64,000 bases of DNA, from contig QANZ01048112.1 of assembly GCA_003254925.1 (NCBI GenBank), positions 59,616 through 123,615 of the forward strand, given 5' to 3'. The notes under the pieces are model-generated. The model was not told the origin of the DNA and made no database searches. It saw only the letters and a list, made by a program, of their open reading frames with translations. This DNA comes from Chamaecrista fasciculata. Its lineage: Eukaryota; Streptophyta; Magnoliopsida; Fabales; Fabaceae. How positions within the stretch are numbered: position 1 is the stretch's first letter; each line of letters opens with the position of its first letter. This document shows positions 46,580 to 58,706 of this stretch, one piece after another. Made by a program: the position numbers and the translations under genes.

Positions 46580-48235
46580 TCAAATATTTTGAAAAACTTC
46601 TTTGTAGACTATATTGTTTGTCACATTCATCGGCAAGCCATTTTTGTCATGTATAAGAATTTTGAGGCCATTTTTACTTTTCACTCTTGACACGGCAACA
46701 TATAGTTGCCCATGTGTGAAAATTGGTTTTTCAAGATACAGTCCAACAGTTTCCAATGACTGCCCTTGACTTTTATTGATGGTCATGACATATGAAATAG
46801 TCAGAGGGAACTGTCTTTGTTGTAGTTTAAATGGCCATTTAGTGTCTGATGGGCTCAAGTTCATCCGAGGAATGAACACTTGCTGCCCAAAGTGGTTTCC
46901 ATTCATCACAGTGGCCCCAATGACATGGGGGGCTAAATGTGTTACAATTAATCGAGTTCCATTACAAAGGCCTAAAAATTGGTCAATATTTCTCAGTAAC
47001 ATTACTGGAATACCAATCTTTAGGCATAATTTATGATTTGGAAGTCCAGAACATTTGATGCTATTTAAAAATTCAGTTGTATAAAGTGAATGTTGGAGGT
47101 TGTCATCATCAGTTGAGAAGGAAACAGAATCTGAGCTCAAATACGTGGTCTCAGACCCTGGTATTTGGGATAAGATGAATTCATTTATTTTTTCAACAGC
47201 ATCCAATGTCGGAGCAAGTATTGCTCTATCTTTTAAATAGTGGGGATCATCAAATCTTTGCTCCAAATTAGGATACGTGTTAGAGACAATAGCATTAAGA
47301 GGATTACTGAAATTTGTTATTAGTAGATCATCCGGAATCTGAATTTTAGCTTCTCCATCGTTCGGTTCATTTAATTTTTCATCACCCACTTTTAAAATCC
47401 ATTCAGAAAACTTCTTTAATTCGTCTGCATTATGTGAGGTATCATCTGATTTCAACCTCATATTCTTTGATAATGTCAGAACTTCACAATGATCCCATAT
47501 GTAGGAGGAATTCAATGAATTATAAATAATGTCAGATCTCGATCCTTTGGGAATTACAGGAAGAATTTGCCTAAAGTCATCACCAAATACTATGATTTTC
47601 CTTCCAAAAGGCAGTCACTCACTGTTTGGGTTGTCAATACGTAGTAGATCACGAAAAGTGCGGTCAACTGCTTCAAAAAAAATGTTTCTGGACCATTGGT
47701 GCTTCATCCCATATGATCAATCTTGTTTTTCTGATTAAATCACTTAGTGGAGAGCCTTGTTTGATGTTGCATGTTGATTCATCAGTGACTTGAAGGGGAA
47801 TGCTGAATTGTGAATGGGCAGTTCTACTACCTGGGAGTAGCAGTGATGCTATACCACTGGAGGCAACATTTAGGATAATTTGCCCTTGTGCTTTAATAGT
47901 TGATGATAATGCATTCCAAACGTATGTCTTGCCTGTTCCTCCATATCCATTTAGGAAAAACACCTTTGAAATGTTGTTTTTAACAGCATCCATAATTCTA
48001 TCAAATGCAGATCTTTGTTCGTCAGTCATGTTGTTGATTAATCCTTCAGACTCTAACTTTAATGCTTCCTTGTCATAATTTAGTTGGTCCATTAGTAGCC
48101 TATTCTGAAGGTCATATAGAGAAACTCCTTCATGAAAAGGCATTGGAGGAAAATACTTTAGGCTTTTGCCATTGCTGCACAGGAGCTTCTCAATTTCTAA
48201 GAGAGCGTAATTTTTTTTTTCTGATCATCAGTTAG
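46580..48235 (-). pseudogene. PIF1-type helicase domain of the Helitron (broken)
   Basis: A DNA helicase of the PIF1 family, the C-terminal half of the Helitron Rep/helicase. Walker A NGYGGTGKTY lies near 47940 and Walker B IIWDEAPM near 47705. C-terminal motifs MTINKSQGQSLE and FTHGQLYVAVSRV lead to the end at 46580 (VYKEVFQNI). A change of reading frame near 47675 and a stop near 47622 (after NPNSE) break it. The link to the Rep part is lost: 48240-49130 is unrelated non-coding DNA in place of several hundred residues. Confidence 0.85.
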
Positions 48236-48239
48236 CTCT

Positions 48240-49129
48240 ATATCTGGATAAAGATGAAAAATTAAGATAGGTATAATAAACTCAAGTGACAAAGTAATAA
48301 ATTCCATTGAGACATATTCAGAAGCATAAATTTACAACTGAAGTGAAATGCAAATTTAGAAGGATCAATTCAGAAGTAATAGTATATGACTTAAATTAAG
48401 CGAATTTGACAGGAAAATGACTGTCAGCTGCTCCTATTTTTTACTGCAATTAAGTAGAATAGGTTGAGCTAAGTCAAATTCAGAACGAAGTTGAAAAAAC
48501 TGTTATTTTAATACTCTTATTTTCATTACTATTTTTTTAGATGTAAATCATATAAATCCCCAAAGTTGAGGCAAACAAAGTTAGAGCATGCACTATTACT
48601 TGCTCACAGTAATAATCATAGTATATAGAGCAATTTAGATGCCATAAAAGAGATATCTGCATGTAATAACTAAATTGTAACCCAAAATGTGAATAAAGGA
48701 TGAAGTTGATGTTATTTTTGTAATGAAGGTGAATTTTGCAGAACATACAGATATGAAACTTAATTTGAGAGGAAATTATGTTCAGAAAATAGGGTTTCAC
48801 AGCAGCAGCAAATTACCCGAAAAAAATTGGCTATCATTATACGTATCATAGCAGCAGTAAATTACACAAAAAAATTTGCCTTTCACAGCATATAATGAAC
48901 ACAGTTAAAAATTTTATTATTACGACAGTATAGAGTGCTCACAGTAATAATTGCAGTCTACACAGGAATTTAGATGCTAAAAAAGAGATATTTGCATCTA
49001 ATAACTAAATTAGAAGCCAAAGAATGAAGAAAGCATGAAACTGATGCGGTGCATGCAATATTTGAAAGGAGCATTGTAGACAAATACTTAAAGTGAGTAG
49101 ACAAATACTTAAAACTTGTTGAAAGAAAT
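48240..49129. repeat. Non-coding insertion between the Rep and helicase parts
   Basis: AT-rich DNA replaces the usual Rep-to-helicase linker. Positions 48317-48597 repeat 43019-43300 with very few differences. The remainder contains 'cacagcagcag' phrases and no protein. It may be another non-autonomous Helitron or a gene-conversion product. Confidence 0.6.
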
Positions 49130-49969
49130 ATTTGCATCTACAATCATGAAAATTCTCAACAGGTGGTGTTCTGTAGTGGATGTTAAACATGAAAATTCTC
49201 CAGACTGCTTCACAAGCTGAAATATATCTACAATCACAGTAGGTTTTGATTTCATCTATAACCTCCTGAGTCACCGAGTTTTCTTTAGAGCTGTATAGTG
49301 CAGCTGTGACCCTATCATTTCCTTTATTGACATACTTAAATAAGTATTTGATTGACCGAGTCTGGTTGCACCAATCGACATTGATGTGTGCTTGATACTT
49401 CATCAACAGATGTGGATTATATGGAACCACAAATCTGTTATCTAATTTGATGCGATTTTTTAGGATATTCCTTCCATTGTTCCGTCTTCTATAAATTGGA
49501 AATCCATCTTCATCAACTTTGGTTCTTTCAACAAAGCTTTTTGGGTAGTGTTTGGTGCATCTCCCATCACTCATGCAAGGCGAGTTATTGTTAGCAAAAC
49601 CACATGGTCCATGCAGCATGAAATTCTCCACATTCTTGTACAATGTTGGATTTACACGTTTGTTAGGAATTTCAGCAGAGATGATACGATCAATGTCCTC
49701 CGCAGTTGGACATTTATCTTCTGGATAGAGGAATAAAAGAATATGTGCATGGGGGAGGCCACGTTTTTGGAATTCCACCGTATAGAAAACTGTCAATTGA
49801 AGATTGAAAGTGTTAGATGGAAGTCTTGAAAAAGCTCAAAGGGTAATGACAATATTAAGAATGTAAGTGATAAAACACTATGAAGACATGAGATTATAAT
49901 ATACCTGCTCTAACTCGACCAAATAATCCATTCTTCAAGTCTTTCATTAAATGGTTCAACTTCATCTTG
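49130..49969 (-). pseudogene. HUH Rep domain of the Helitron (fragment)
   Basis: Rolling-circle replication initiator. A small exon (49969-49903, KMKLNHLMKDLKNGLFGRVR) is followed by an intron with a GTATATT donor near 49903, then an exon from about 49790. This holds the HUH motif in RGLPHAHILLFLY and the two-tyrosine motif SIKYLFKYVNKG, both needed for strand cutting in this family. It ends abruptly near 49130 after IHYRTPPVENF. The upstream continuation is beyond the hAT insertion at 53821. Confidence 0.8.
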
Positions 49970-49977
49970 AATACTCT

Positions 49978-52900
49978 CAGGGACGGAGATAGGGGGCCGA
50001 TGGGGGCCACGGCCCCCCCAAAATTTTAGTTATTAATATAATTAGTATATATTAGTATAATATATTATACTATCTATAATATATATATAGTATATATGTT
50101 GTTTTTCCTACAACTTGGCCCCAAGATAAAAAAGTCGTGGCCCCCTCTCTCTCTCTCTTACCTCACTTATATATATATATATGTTGCTTTCTTTTCTTTC
50201 CTTTACCAAAGGTCAACTTGTATTATATATATATATATATATATTAATATATACAATTAAGGTGAGAGAAAATTCAGAAGCAAAGGAAAAGACGCCGAAA
50301 ACGCAGAATACTAAACTTTCACCAAAATGAGGTAACCCAACGTTCTCAAGCTCAAATTTACATTATAATTTACAAATTCAGTCTCTAATTTCTCTGCTCA
50401 ACTAAAAGTAACCTGTCATGTCTCCAAATCCAGCCTTGGATCTAAGCTGTGATGCAATTTTGATGATTTTAAGTTCAAAATTGTGGCTCTTGCACATTCA
50501 CAAACCTCCATTAGTTCTATCGTCTTGTTCCTTTTTCAGTTTTTCTCAGCCTCCTCCAAAGTCCAAAGCTTTCATATTTTACACAGATACATTCGGATAG
50601 GATTTTCGATCTGGAGATTGGAGTCTTCTTGTGCCGAGTTTGCTGTTTGTGAGTTGCAACTTTGCAGATTTTTTTGGCCGTTCGAGGATTTGGGCGTTCA
50701 GCACTTTGGCGTGTGATCAGCGACTCAGTGAGACGACGACTGCGTTTGCACGGTGAATCAGTGATTATTCATCCTCACGCCCTGTTTTGTGTTTTTCTTT
50801 GCGTTTATTTTCTGTTTTGTTTTGCTTTTGCGCACGTCCAGTTTTGTGTTTTGATTTGCATTTATTTTCTGTTAGTGTTAATTGCATAAATGGGTTGATT
50901 TGTCTATTTTTATTTACATTCCAATCCCTGGTCTGTTTATATTTTAAGCTCTATTTCTATTTTATTTATATTTTAGTCCCTATATTATTTCTGTTTTGGT
51001 CCCTATTACATTAATCAGTTGCAATTAAGGTGTGCTACTTGTAACATTGTTCTTATATTTTGAGTGTTCTTAATTTTGATTTGACTTTTTTTATTTGTTT
51101 GATTTTTTTTCTTAAATATATTGTTTATTTCATTTGGGGTTTATATCATTGTATAGATTAAAAATGTCTAAAAAAGGCACTATCGAGTCATTTTTCAAGA
51201 GAAAAGAGCGCAACACTGATATTACAGAACCAGTGAATTCAAATTCCAATTCAACAATTTCGAATGATGTTGAACCACCTGTTGTAACTACTACTTTAGA
51301 GCAACCTCCTCCTAAAGTCATGAGAGTTGAAGAAGAAAATGTTGACACTGCTACCTTAATACGAGATCCCAGTAAACGTCCACAAATTCGAGATTATCCT
51401 ATAAATCAACGGGATGAAATTCGTAGGGCATATGTAACATTTGGACCATATCAAGAAGTTCTACCAGTATTTCCATTATCTGGTCCAACAAATCATCAAC
51501 GACGATTTCAAGCTCATTGGTTCGAAATTTTTCCTTGGTTAGAATATTCACCGACAGAAGATGCCGCCTTTTGTTTTCCATGTTATTTGTTTGCTAAAAA
51601 ACCATCGGGATGTCAAGGGTTTGAGACATTTATATCCATGGGATTCAAAAATTGGAAGAAAGTCAATGATGGAAAAAATTGTGCATTTTTATCTCATATG
51701 GGAAAGCATCAGAATTCAGCTCATAATATTGCCACTAAATGCCTTGAAGACTTCAAGAACCAATCGAGTCATATTGAAAGAATTATAGAAAAACATACTT
51801 CAGAACAAATTTTGAAGAATCGATTGCGTCTTAAAGCCTCTATAGATGCTATTAGATGGTTGACTTTCCAAGCTTGTGCTCTTAGAGGAGATGATGAGAG
51901 CTTAGAATCAAAAAATCAAGGAAATTTCCTTGAGATGATAAAGCTTTTGGCTTCTTATGATGATAATGTGATTTTTGTTGTTTTAGAGAATGCCCCCCAA
52001 AATGCAAAATACACATCTCCAATCATTCAAAAGGAGATTTTACATGTTTTTGCTAGAAATGTGCAAAAGGAGATTTGTGCAGAGATTGGTGATGCAAAAT
52101 TCTGTTTGATTGTTGATGAAGCTCGAGATGAATCCAAAAGAGAACAAATGGCATTGGTTGTTAGATTTGTTGACAAAAATGGATTTGTGAAAGAACGATT
52201 TTTAGATTTGGTGCATGTCAAAGAGACAAATGCATCAACTCTTAAGCAAGAGATATGCTCAACTTTGTCTCGTCATAAACTTAGCACTCAGAATATTCGT
52301 GGTCAAGGATATGATGGAGCTAGTAATATGCGTGGAGAGTGGAATGGACTACAAGCTTTAATTGTGCAAGAGTGTCCTTATGCATATTATGTTCATTGTT
52401 TAGCTCATCAATTACAATTGGCTCTTGTTGCTGCATCTAGATAAGTAGTTGATGTTCATAATTTTTTTCAAAATCTAAATTTCATCATAAATGTTGTGAG
52501 TTCCTCATGTAAGCGTAATGATGAATTGCGAAATGCTTTTGCAACTAAAATCGCTAATTTGATTGCAAGTGATGAGATTGAAATAGGAAGAGGATCAAAT
52601 CAATCTAGCACACTCCAAAGACCAGCAGACACAAGATGGAGTTCTCATTTTAAATCATTATGCAGTCTTGTGAGGATGTTTAAAGCAACTAGTTCAGTTC
52701 TTGATAATTTAGTTATTGAAGGATCTAGATATCATCAACGAGGTGATGCTGCTTTTGCTCTTAAGTCATTGTTATCATTTGACTTTGTTTTTATTCTCCA
52801 TTTGATGAAAGAAATTATGGGGATCACAGACAAACTTTGTCAGACTCTTCAACAAAAGTCTCAAGATATTTTAAATGCTATGCATTTGGTATCTAGCGCA

Positions 52901-53812
52901 CTAAATCTTTGATTCAGGAGCTAAGGGATAGTGGTTGGGAAAGTCTTTTATCTCATGTTACTTCTTTTTGTGAAAGCCATGATATTGAAATTCCTGACTT
53001 GAGTGCTTCTTTCTCTGACATAGTTCGTTCTCGTCGTCAAAAGGATAATGTTACAGTTGAGCATCATTATCGAGTGGATTTGTTTACAAATGTGATTGAT
53101 TATCAGTTGAAGGAACTGAATAGTAGATTTAATAAACAAGCTACAAAACTTCTTATTTTGAGTGCAGCTTTAGATCCTAGAGATGGATACAAATCATTCA
53201 ATGCTGATGACATATTCAAACTTATTGAGAAATTTTATCCGTCTGACTTTTCTGATCAAGAAAAAATTCATTTGAAATATGAGCTGCAACATTATAAGCT
53301 TGATGTACCTTGTCATCCAAAGTTGCAGAATTTGTCTACTATTGCTGAGTTATGTCAAGGATTGGTGGAAACTAGAAAATCAGAAACATATCCACTTATT
53401 TTGACACTTCCTATTTCAACAGCAACCACAGAGCGTGCTTTCTCAGCTATGAAGATTATTAAAACAAGGCTTCGCAACAAGATGGAAGATGACTATTTAA
53501 GAGATGCTATGATCGTCTATATAGAAAATGAAATTGCTCAGACATTTACAACAGATATAATTATAGATGGCTTCTATTTTCTGAAACAACGACGAGTACC
53601 GCTCAATTAATAGAGGTACGATTTAATATTATTTTTGTATTTAATGTATGGATATTGATATTAGGCATATTGTTATTGAATTATATTTTTTTAGAATTAT
53701 TAGTTAAATTTTTATATTTAATATGCATAATATATATTCTTATTGTGTATGATTGTTGTTAGAGAAAAAAAAATCTTGCCCCCCCATTCACAACATCCTG
53801 GCTCCGTCCTTG
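49978..53812 (+). mobile_element. hAT transposon, 3835 bp, inserted in the Helitron
   Basis: Ends are CAGGGACGGAG at the left and CTCCGTCCTTG at the right (inverted, one difference). A perfect 8-bp duplication AATACTCT flanks it (49970-49977 and 53813-53820). The 5' third is leader-like non-coding DNA, then comes the transposase gene. Joining the flanks restores the Helitron reading (ISRVF|KMKLN), which shows the order of events: Helitron first, hAT later. Confidence 0.93.
51164..53610 (+). pseudogene. hAT transposase, TTF-finger/DUF4371 type (two breaks)
   Basis: The protein starts MSKKGTIESFFKRKERN. A TTF-type zinc-finger region follows (HWFEIFPWLEYS...AFCFPCYLF), then the DUF4371 part with a catalytic-type DEARDES and GYDGASNMRGEWNG, the HCLAHQLQLALV block, and a C-terminal hAT dimerization region (TTERAFSAMKIIKTRLRNKM). 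It resembles plant zinc finger MYM-type 1-like transposases (Tip100-like group; inferred). There is one in-frame stop at 52442-52444 after VAASR and a one-base shift near 52900. About 770 residues without the breaks. With only two defects it looks young but is unlikely to make a full enzyme. Confidence 0.9.
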
Positions 53813-53820
53813 AATACTCT

Positions 53821-54147
53821 TGAAATAATATCAGGTCTATCCTCAGGTCGAAGGCCTTTACTTTGCACAAACAACAGGATCTCAGGCCAATTTGGGTTAC
53901 AGGTGAAAGTGATAAACAAATCAGGACATCCAGCCCATTTGCAAATTGTCATGGCATCTAAGAAATTTTGACCTGTGTACCTACTGCCACCAGTGAAACT
54001 TGACGGAAGAATGATCCTTTTACCGAGAGATGATGCTATTCTATCACCTTGAAGAAGGGCATCAGTTAGACAACTATAAAGCTCACATCGAAGTTGCTTT
54101 TGATTTAGACGGATAAACAAAAGACGTTGCGCTTCTATCATGGTATA
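53821..54147 (-). pseudogene. Helitron-like N domain fragment
   Basis: It reads MIEAQRLLFIRLNQKQLRCE, then GKRIILPSSFTGGSRY and LFITFTCNPNWPEI, the conserved core of the Helitron-like N domain found at the start of plant Helitron Rep/helicase proteins. It is cut at its start by the LTR at 54150 and at its end by the hAT target site. It belongs with the Rep fragment at 49130-49969. Confidence 0.85.
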
Positions 54148-54149
54148 TC

Positions 54150-56298
54150 TGTTGGGAATCCTAGGCGCCTAAGGCAGCGGAAGCAAAATAAAAATAAAAT
54201 AAAACGCCTAGGTCCTATGATTCCCGAACGGATCCGCTAGTAGAATTTAAAACTTTTGGTTAGTGTTATACCTCAGAGTTTCAAAACGCAGGTTGTACGG
54301 GGCGAGTTCCAAGGATCCACTCCCAGAGTTCTCCCTCTGCCAGTAATCCACACGAACAGTTTCTTTGACCACCGAGGTGCTAGCCTCCAAATTCTTTTCT
54401 CAAAAGAATTTCTGGGACCAATCTACAGACCTCTGAATTTCAAGAACACCTTCTTGATAATTCAGACTTTTGGAGGTGGCGCTAGAAGAATCCCCCCACA
54501 AGAACTCCTTCTTGCCTATTCTTCTCTCAAACCCTAATTATATGAGCAAAATCGAAATCTCCCTCTAACTCTTAGAGAAAGTCGATTTTCTCTATGTGTG
54601 TGCAAAGGAATATTTTCTCTCTCTAACTCTTAGGAGGAAAATCAAAACTAGGGTTTCACTAAAGTGTGTGTGTGTAAGTCGACTTACACCTTTAAATAGG
54701 GAAGAATTTTGGTGATTTAATAATTCCTAAAATAAAGATATTCTGATAATATAATTATTTTAGGTCTGAATTTATAATTATAATATTACCTTAATATTAT
54801 AATTTAAACTCAAAATGCAATCTTGGAGAATCAAATTGAGAGATCAAATCTCCTAATGGGACCCACCTCATGCGCCATTCCCCTCTTAATTATCCTTGGA
54901 ATTTAATNTTAAACTCAAAATGCAATCTTGGAGAATCAAATTGAGAGATCAAATCTCCCAATGGGACCCACCTCATCGCCATATGCCTCTCAAAATATCC
55001 TTGGAATTTAATTAATCAAAAACCTCTAAATTTTGATTCACCAAAGATATTAAAAGATACTCACCAAATCTTTTGAATTTCAAATCTCCATTTGAATTTC
55101 AAATATTATTTGAATTAAATAAAACATTTTTATTTAACCCAAAAAATATCCCAAGAGGCGCCACCCTCTTATTTAATTATTAGGTATTTTATAATTCAAT
55201 AATTTCCTAACTCTTAGGAACATTATCCAGAATTATTTTTCCTAATATTTAAATTGCTTATAATTAATCTCATTAATTATATTCAATTATTAATATTTAA
55301 ATTTGTCCCACAAATTTAAATATGTCATCTGTAGAATAATTAAGACCAGACCTAATGTCCCAGACATTTCCTCTGTGTCTTAAATCGTGTCACTCGCGTG
55401 ACCCACGAATTAACCCTAATTCGTGTCCCTCTCGAATGGTGATCAGATCCTCCCCGTGTGTGACCCAGCAGGCCCCACGCAATAATGGCAGTAGGGCATC
55501 CCCATGACCTACAAGTTGTGAGCGGACTCTAGCAAGCCATCACAACTACCCAAAATCCGTGAGTGATCGTTCGGTAACCGGAAGAACGACTTAACCTCAG
55601 TACCTCCGTGTACGTGATCCGTTTGTCCTACGATATCTTGGTCATGGACTAGGCACAGGTATGTCATCCATAATCCAAACCTCAACTTTCTCGATTCCTT
55701 GAGTAAGTCCCAATTCCCGCGTGGCCACGCATTTTCCTGGACAGACTCATCGAGGGCGCCAGTTAGATATCTCTCAAATTAATGAGGGACAAAATCCCAT
55801 TTTGGCCAATCCACATCCCACTGCAGAGCAATCAACCAGTCCCGTACTCAGCCCGTATAACTACCCTGTTACGGGCAGCGTTAGACTAAGCCAAAGACTG
55901 ACAACTGCAACGCTGGAATAGTCATTGACCTCAGGTCAAAGGCATCGCTACAGGCGTACTAGGAGAAACTAGCTGATGACTAAACCCATGCAGGATTCTC
56001 CGGGTCAGTCCAGCAATTCGTAACCACCTTACGTAATTGCACCATGACTCTCGTCCCAGCATCTAGTGCATGCATCCCATGCACCGAGGTCATGCTGGTC
56101 TTAGTTTATTTTTGCTCCCACAAAAATAATCGACCAGGGACAATTTTAGATTAATTATCTCATAATTAATCATGGACGTTATCATAGTAAACATGCGAAT
56201 GATATGACAACACATTAATTTATCTTCCATAAATTAATAATATGTTCACAACATATCTATCAAATAAAATGATTGGCCCTAGGGCACAATCTCCAACA
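54150..56298 (-). mobile_element. Copia-type LTR fossil, apparently a solo LTR
   Basis: On the minus strand it starts TGTTGGAGATTGTGCCCTAG and ends CTAGGATTCCCAACA, the TGTTGG...CCAACA ends of a plant Ty1/copia LTR. About 2.1 kb, including one N at 54907 with a near-duplicate of about 100 bp on each side. No internal coding region accompanies it. No 5-bp target duplication was found, so it may have been rearranged. The LTR start matches the beginning of the LTR at 63402. Confidence 0.65.
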
Positions 56299-56985
56299 CC
56301 TTTGTCATAATCCCTATTGTCACACGATATTTTGGTCATGGATAAGGCATGGGAAAGTCATCCTTGTAATCCAAACCATAACTTTCTCGATTCCTTGAGT
56401 TAGTCTCATTACCCTGTGTGGCCACACATTCCTTGGACAAACTCATCGAGGGGCCCAGTCAAATATCTCTCAACTTAATGAGGGACAAAATTCCTTATTG
56501 GTCAACCACATTCCTCAGCACGACAAACAACTAAACCCGTACCTAGCCTGTATGGCTACCCTGTTACGGGCAACGTTGGACTAGGCCAAAGTTCAGCATC
56601 TACAACGCCGGAATAATGAAGACCTCAGGTCTACGGGCATCGTGACAAGTGTACAGGAGAGGCTAGCTCATGACTAAACCCATGCAGGACTCTCCGGGTC
56701 GGTCCAGCAACTTGTAACCCTTTACATAATTGCACCATGACTCTCGAGAAGCATCACATGCGTGTATCTCCATACACCGAAGTCATGCTGGTCTTAGTTC
56801 ATTCACGTTCCCACGTGAATAATCAACCAGGAAAAGTTTAGAATAATTATCACATAATTAATCAAGGATTGTTATCACAGTAAACATGCTAATAATATGA
56901 TAACGACATAATTTATCATTCATAAATCATTCAAACAATATGTTCATACATATAAAATGATTGGCCCTAGGGCACAATCTCCATC
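56299..56985 (-). mobile_element. Second, partial copia LTR fossil
   Basis: This repeats about 55600-56298 in the same orientation ('gatattttggtcatgg', 'cctgttacgggcaacg', 'gattggccctagggcacaat') with many differences, so it is an older or separate copy. It lacks the other half of the LTR. Confidence 0.6.
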
Positions 56986-57700
56986 AGTTAGTGCAGGATT
57001 AATTAATTCAAACATACATAGACTATAGTTACATCATACATGATACATACATCATCCACACTTTCCTCTCCTATATGCCTATGTCCCTATATGGGTAATC
57101 ATGAATTATCAAGAATGGGTTTCGTTTGTGTCGTGTGGTATCTCACCATCGGAACCTCTGCAATTCTTGTTTGGAGTCTAAATATACAAGTCTTGTTTGG
57201 GTAATCATACGGTGGCGTTGCACATGGTGCGTCGATGAACTAGTGCGTTTCAGTCCTCAAGACATTCTCTGCTCATGACGGCTGCAAATGAAAAAGGGGA
57301 ATGTTTAAGTGTGTGGCTCGATTCATGAAGGGTTTGGGTGGGTTTATTGAGTTTTTATAAAATTAATTAAATATCCTTGCTTTGGTGGCACTTAACAGAC
57401 TAAATTGGATGAAAATAGACATAAAGATGCTAATTGCTCAAAATTAATAACTCAATGGTGTTATTTGCACAATTTTAAAACTCATGGGTGTTTTGTGCAC
57501 CCAACCTAAAACTCAGGGGGTGTTTATGCATTTTAGCCATAATACTATAGTGTTAAAGTGTATTTAAATAAGTATATTTTATTATATTACGAAAATTAAT
57601 TAGTAAAAGATACAAGCACAAAATATATTTTAACAAATTATATATATGTATATATATATCTAATTATTAAAATTAATTATTGGGTTTCATTTATAATTAA
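56986..57700. other. Intergenic; one arm of a MULE-like repeat
   Basis: About 57420-57540 is a single arm of the type 'aaaactcatgggtgttttgt' ... 'tgcattttagcc', as in MULE-like ends. Its partner was not found. About 57060-57300 is less AT-rich and might be captured gene DNA. No gene recognised. Confidence 0.35.
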
Positions 57701-57847
57701 CATATTTTTTTGTTTTATAAAATTTTTTAAAATATATATATAGTAAATTATTAATTAGTTCAACCGCGGTCCAATCCCAGTTAAACCATTAAACCTTGAA
57801 TCCCTGCCTCGATCGGTTCAATGTGTGGTCCGATTTTTAAAACCTTG
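57701..57847. mobile_element. hAT-like element, right-end fragment
   Basis: 'aaaccattaaaccttgaatc' to AAAACCTTG matches the right end of the element at 1-363. The left part is missing or unrecognisable. Confidence 0.5.
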
Positions 57848-57856
57848 GTATATATA

Positions 57857-58189
57857 CTATGAAGCATCGACACTGACACAGACACGGGACACGACACGAA
57901 CACGAACACACCAACACATCAAATTCTTAAAGTTACTGACACGATATGGCATATATTTATATATATAAATAATTAAAAATCTATAAATTTGATGAAAACT
58001 TTAAAAATTATAATATCTATTCATAATATATGTCATATGTGTCATTATTTTTTATTGTTTATTATGTTAAGTCACCAAAAATTAATTCTATATTTTGAAA
58101 CTTATGAATATGTGTCGTATGAGTGTCGAACACGGAAACGTGTCTGACACGGCAACACGCCCTCAAAATGAAGTATTCATGCTTTATAG
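57857..58189. mobile_element. hAT-type MITE, copy 1 (333 bp)
   Basis: Ends CTATGAAGCATCGACACTGA and 'tattcatgctttatag' are inverted. Flanks TATATATA and CATATATA are an 8-bp duplication with one difference. The arms are full of 'acacggacacg'-like words. Confidence 0.7.
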
Positions 58190-58375
58190 CATATATATTT
58201 ACACAAAAGACGCAATAAAGGTACAACTCAAGCGTTCTATTTATTATAATATTTTATCAATAAAATTTAACACAATTGGTAGATAGTTAAATTCCTTAAT
58301 TCTAATATTTTAGGTTTGAACTATACCAAGCCTATGTAGAAGACCTTCCTTAATACTAAATTGTATATTTTATAT

Positions 58376-58696
58376 CTATGAAGCATGGACACTGACACAG
58401 ATACATCAACACGCCAAATTTTTAAGATTACACGACACGACACGCCATATATTTATATATATAAATAATTAAAAATCCATAAATTTTGATGAAAACTTTA
58501 AGAATTAGAATATCTATACATAATATATGCTATATGTGTCATTATTTTCTATTTTTGTCATATTAAAGTCATAAAAATTGATTTTACATTTTGAAACGTA
58601 TGAATATGTGTTGTATGGGTGTCGTACGGGTGTCGGACACGGACACGTGTCTGACACAGTGACACAGCTTTGAAATGAAGTGTCTATGCTTCATAG
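58376..58696. mobile_element. hAT-type MITE, copy 2 (321 bp)
   Basis: Same family as 57857-58189: CTATGAAGCATGGACACTGA at the left, 'gtctatgcttcatag' at the right. A perfect 8-bp duplication TTTTATAT flanks it (58368-58375 and 58697-58704). Confidence 0.85.
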
Positions 58697-58706
58697 TTTT
58701 ATATCA

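Larger units (their letters stand above)
43881..54149 (-). mobile_element. Helitron, coding but broken, split by a hAT and cut by an LTR
   Basis: The minus strand carries, from right to left, the Helitron-like N domain (54147-53821), a HUH Rep (49969-49130), a PIF1 helicase (48235-46580) and an RPA-like gene (46401-44220). The 3' terminus at 43881 has hairpin CCCGTGCAAATGCATGGG then TCTCACACTAG. The flanking base after CTAG is A rather than the expected T, so the terminus is probable rather than proven. The 5' end is missing because LTR sequence begins at 54150. A hAT element interrupts the Rep region. Helitrons move by rolling-circle replication using the Rep and helicase; plant ones often carry RPA genes. 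Confidence 0.85.

Noticed and set aside
55721-55921. Plus-strand ORF of 66 residues
   Set aside because: Lies within the copia LTR fossil; LTRs are non-coding.
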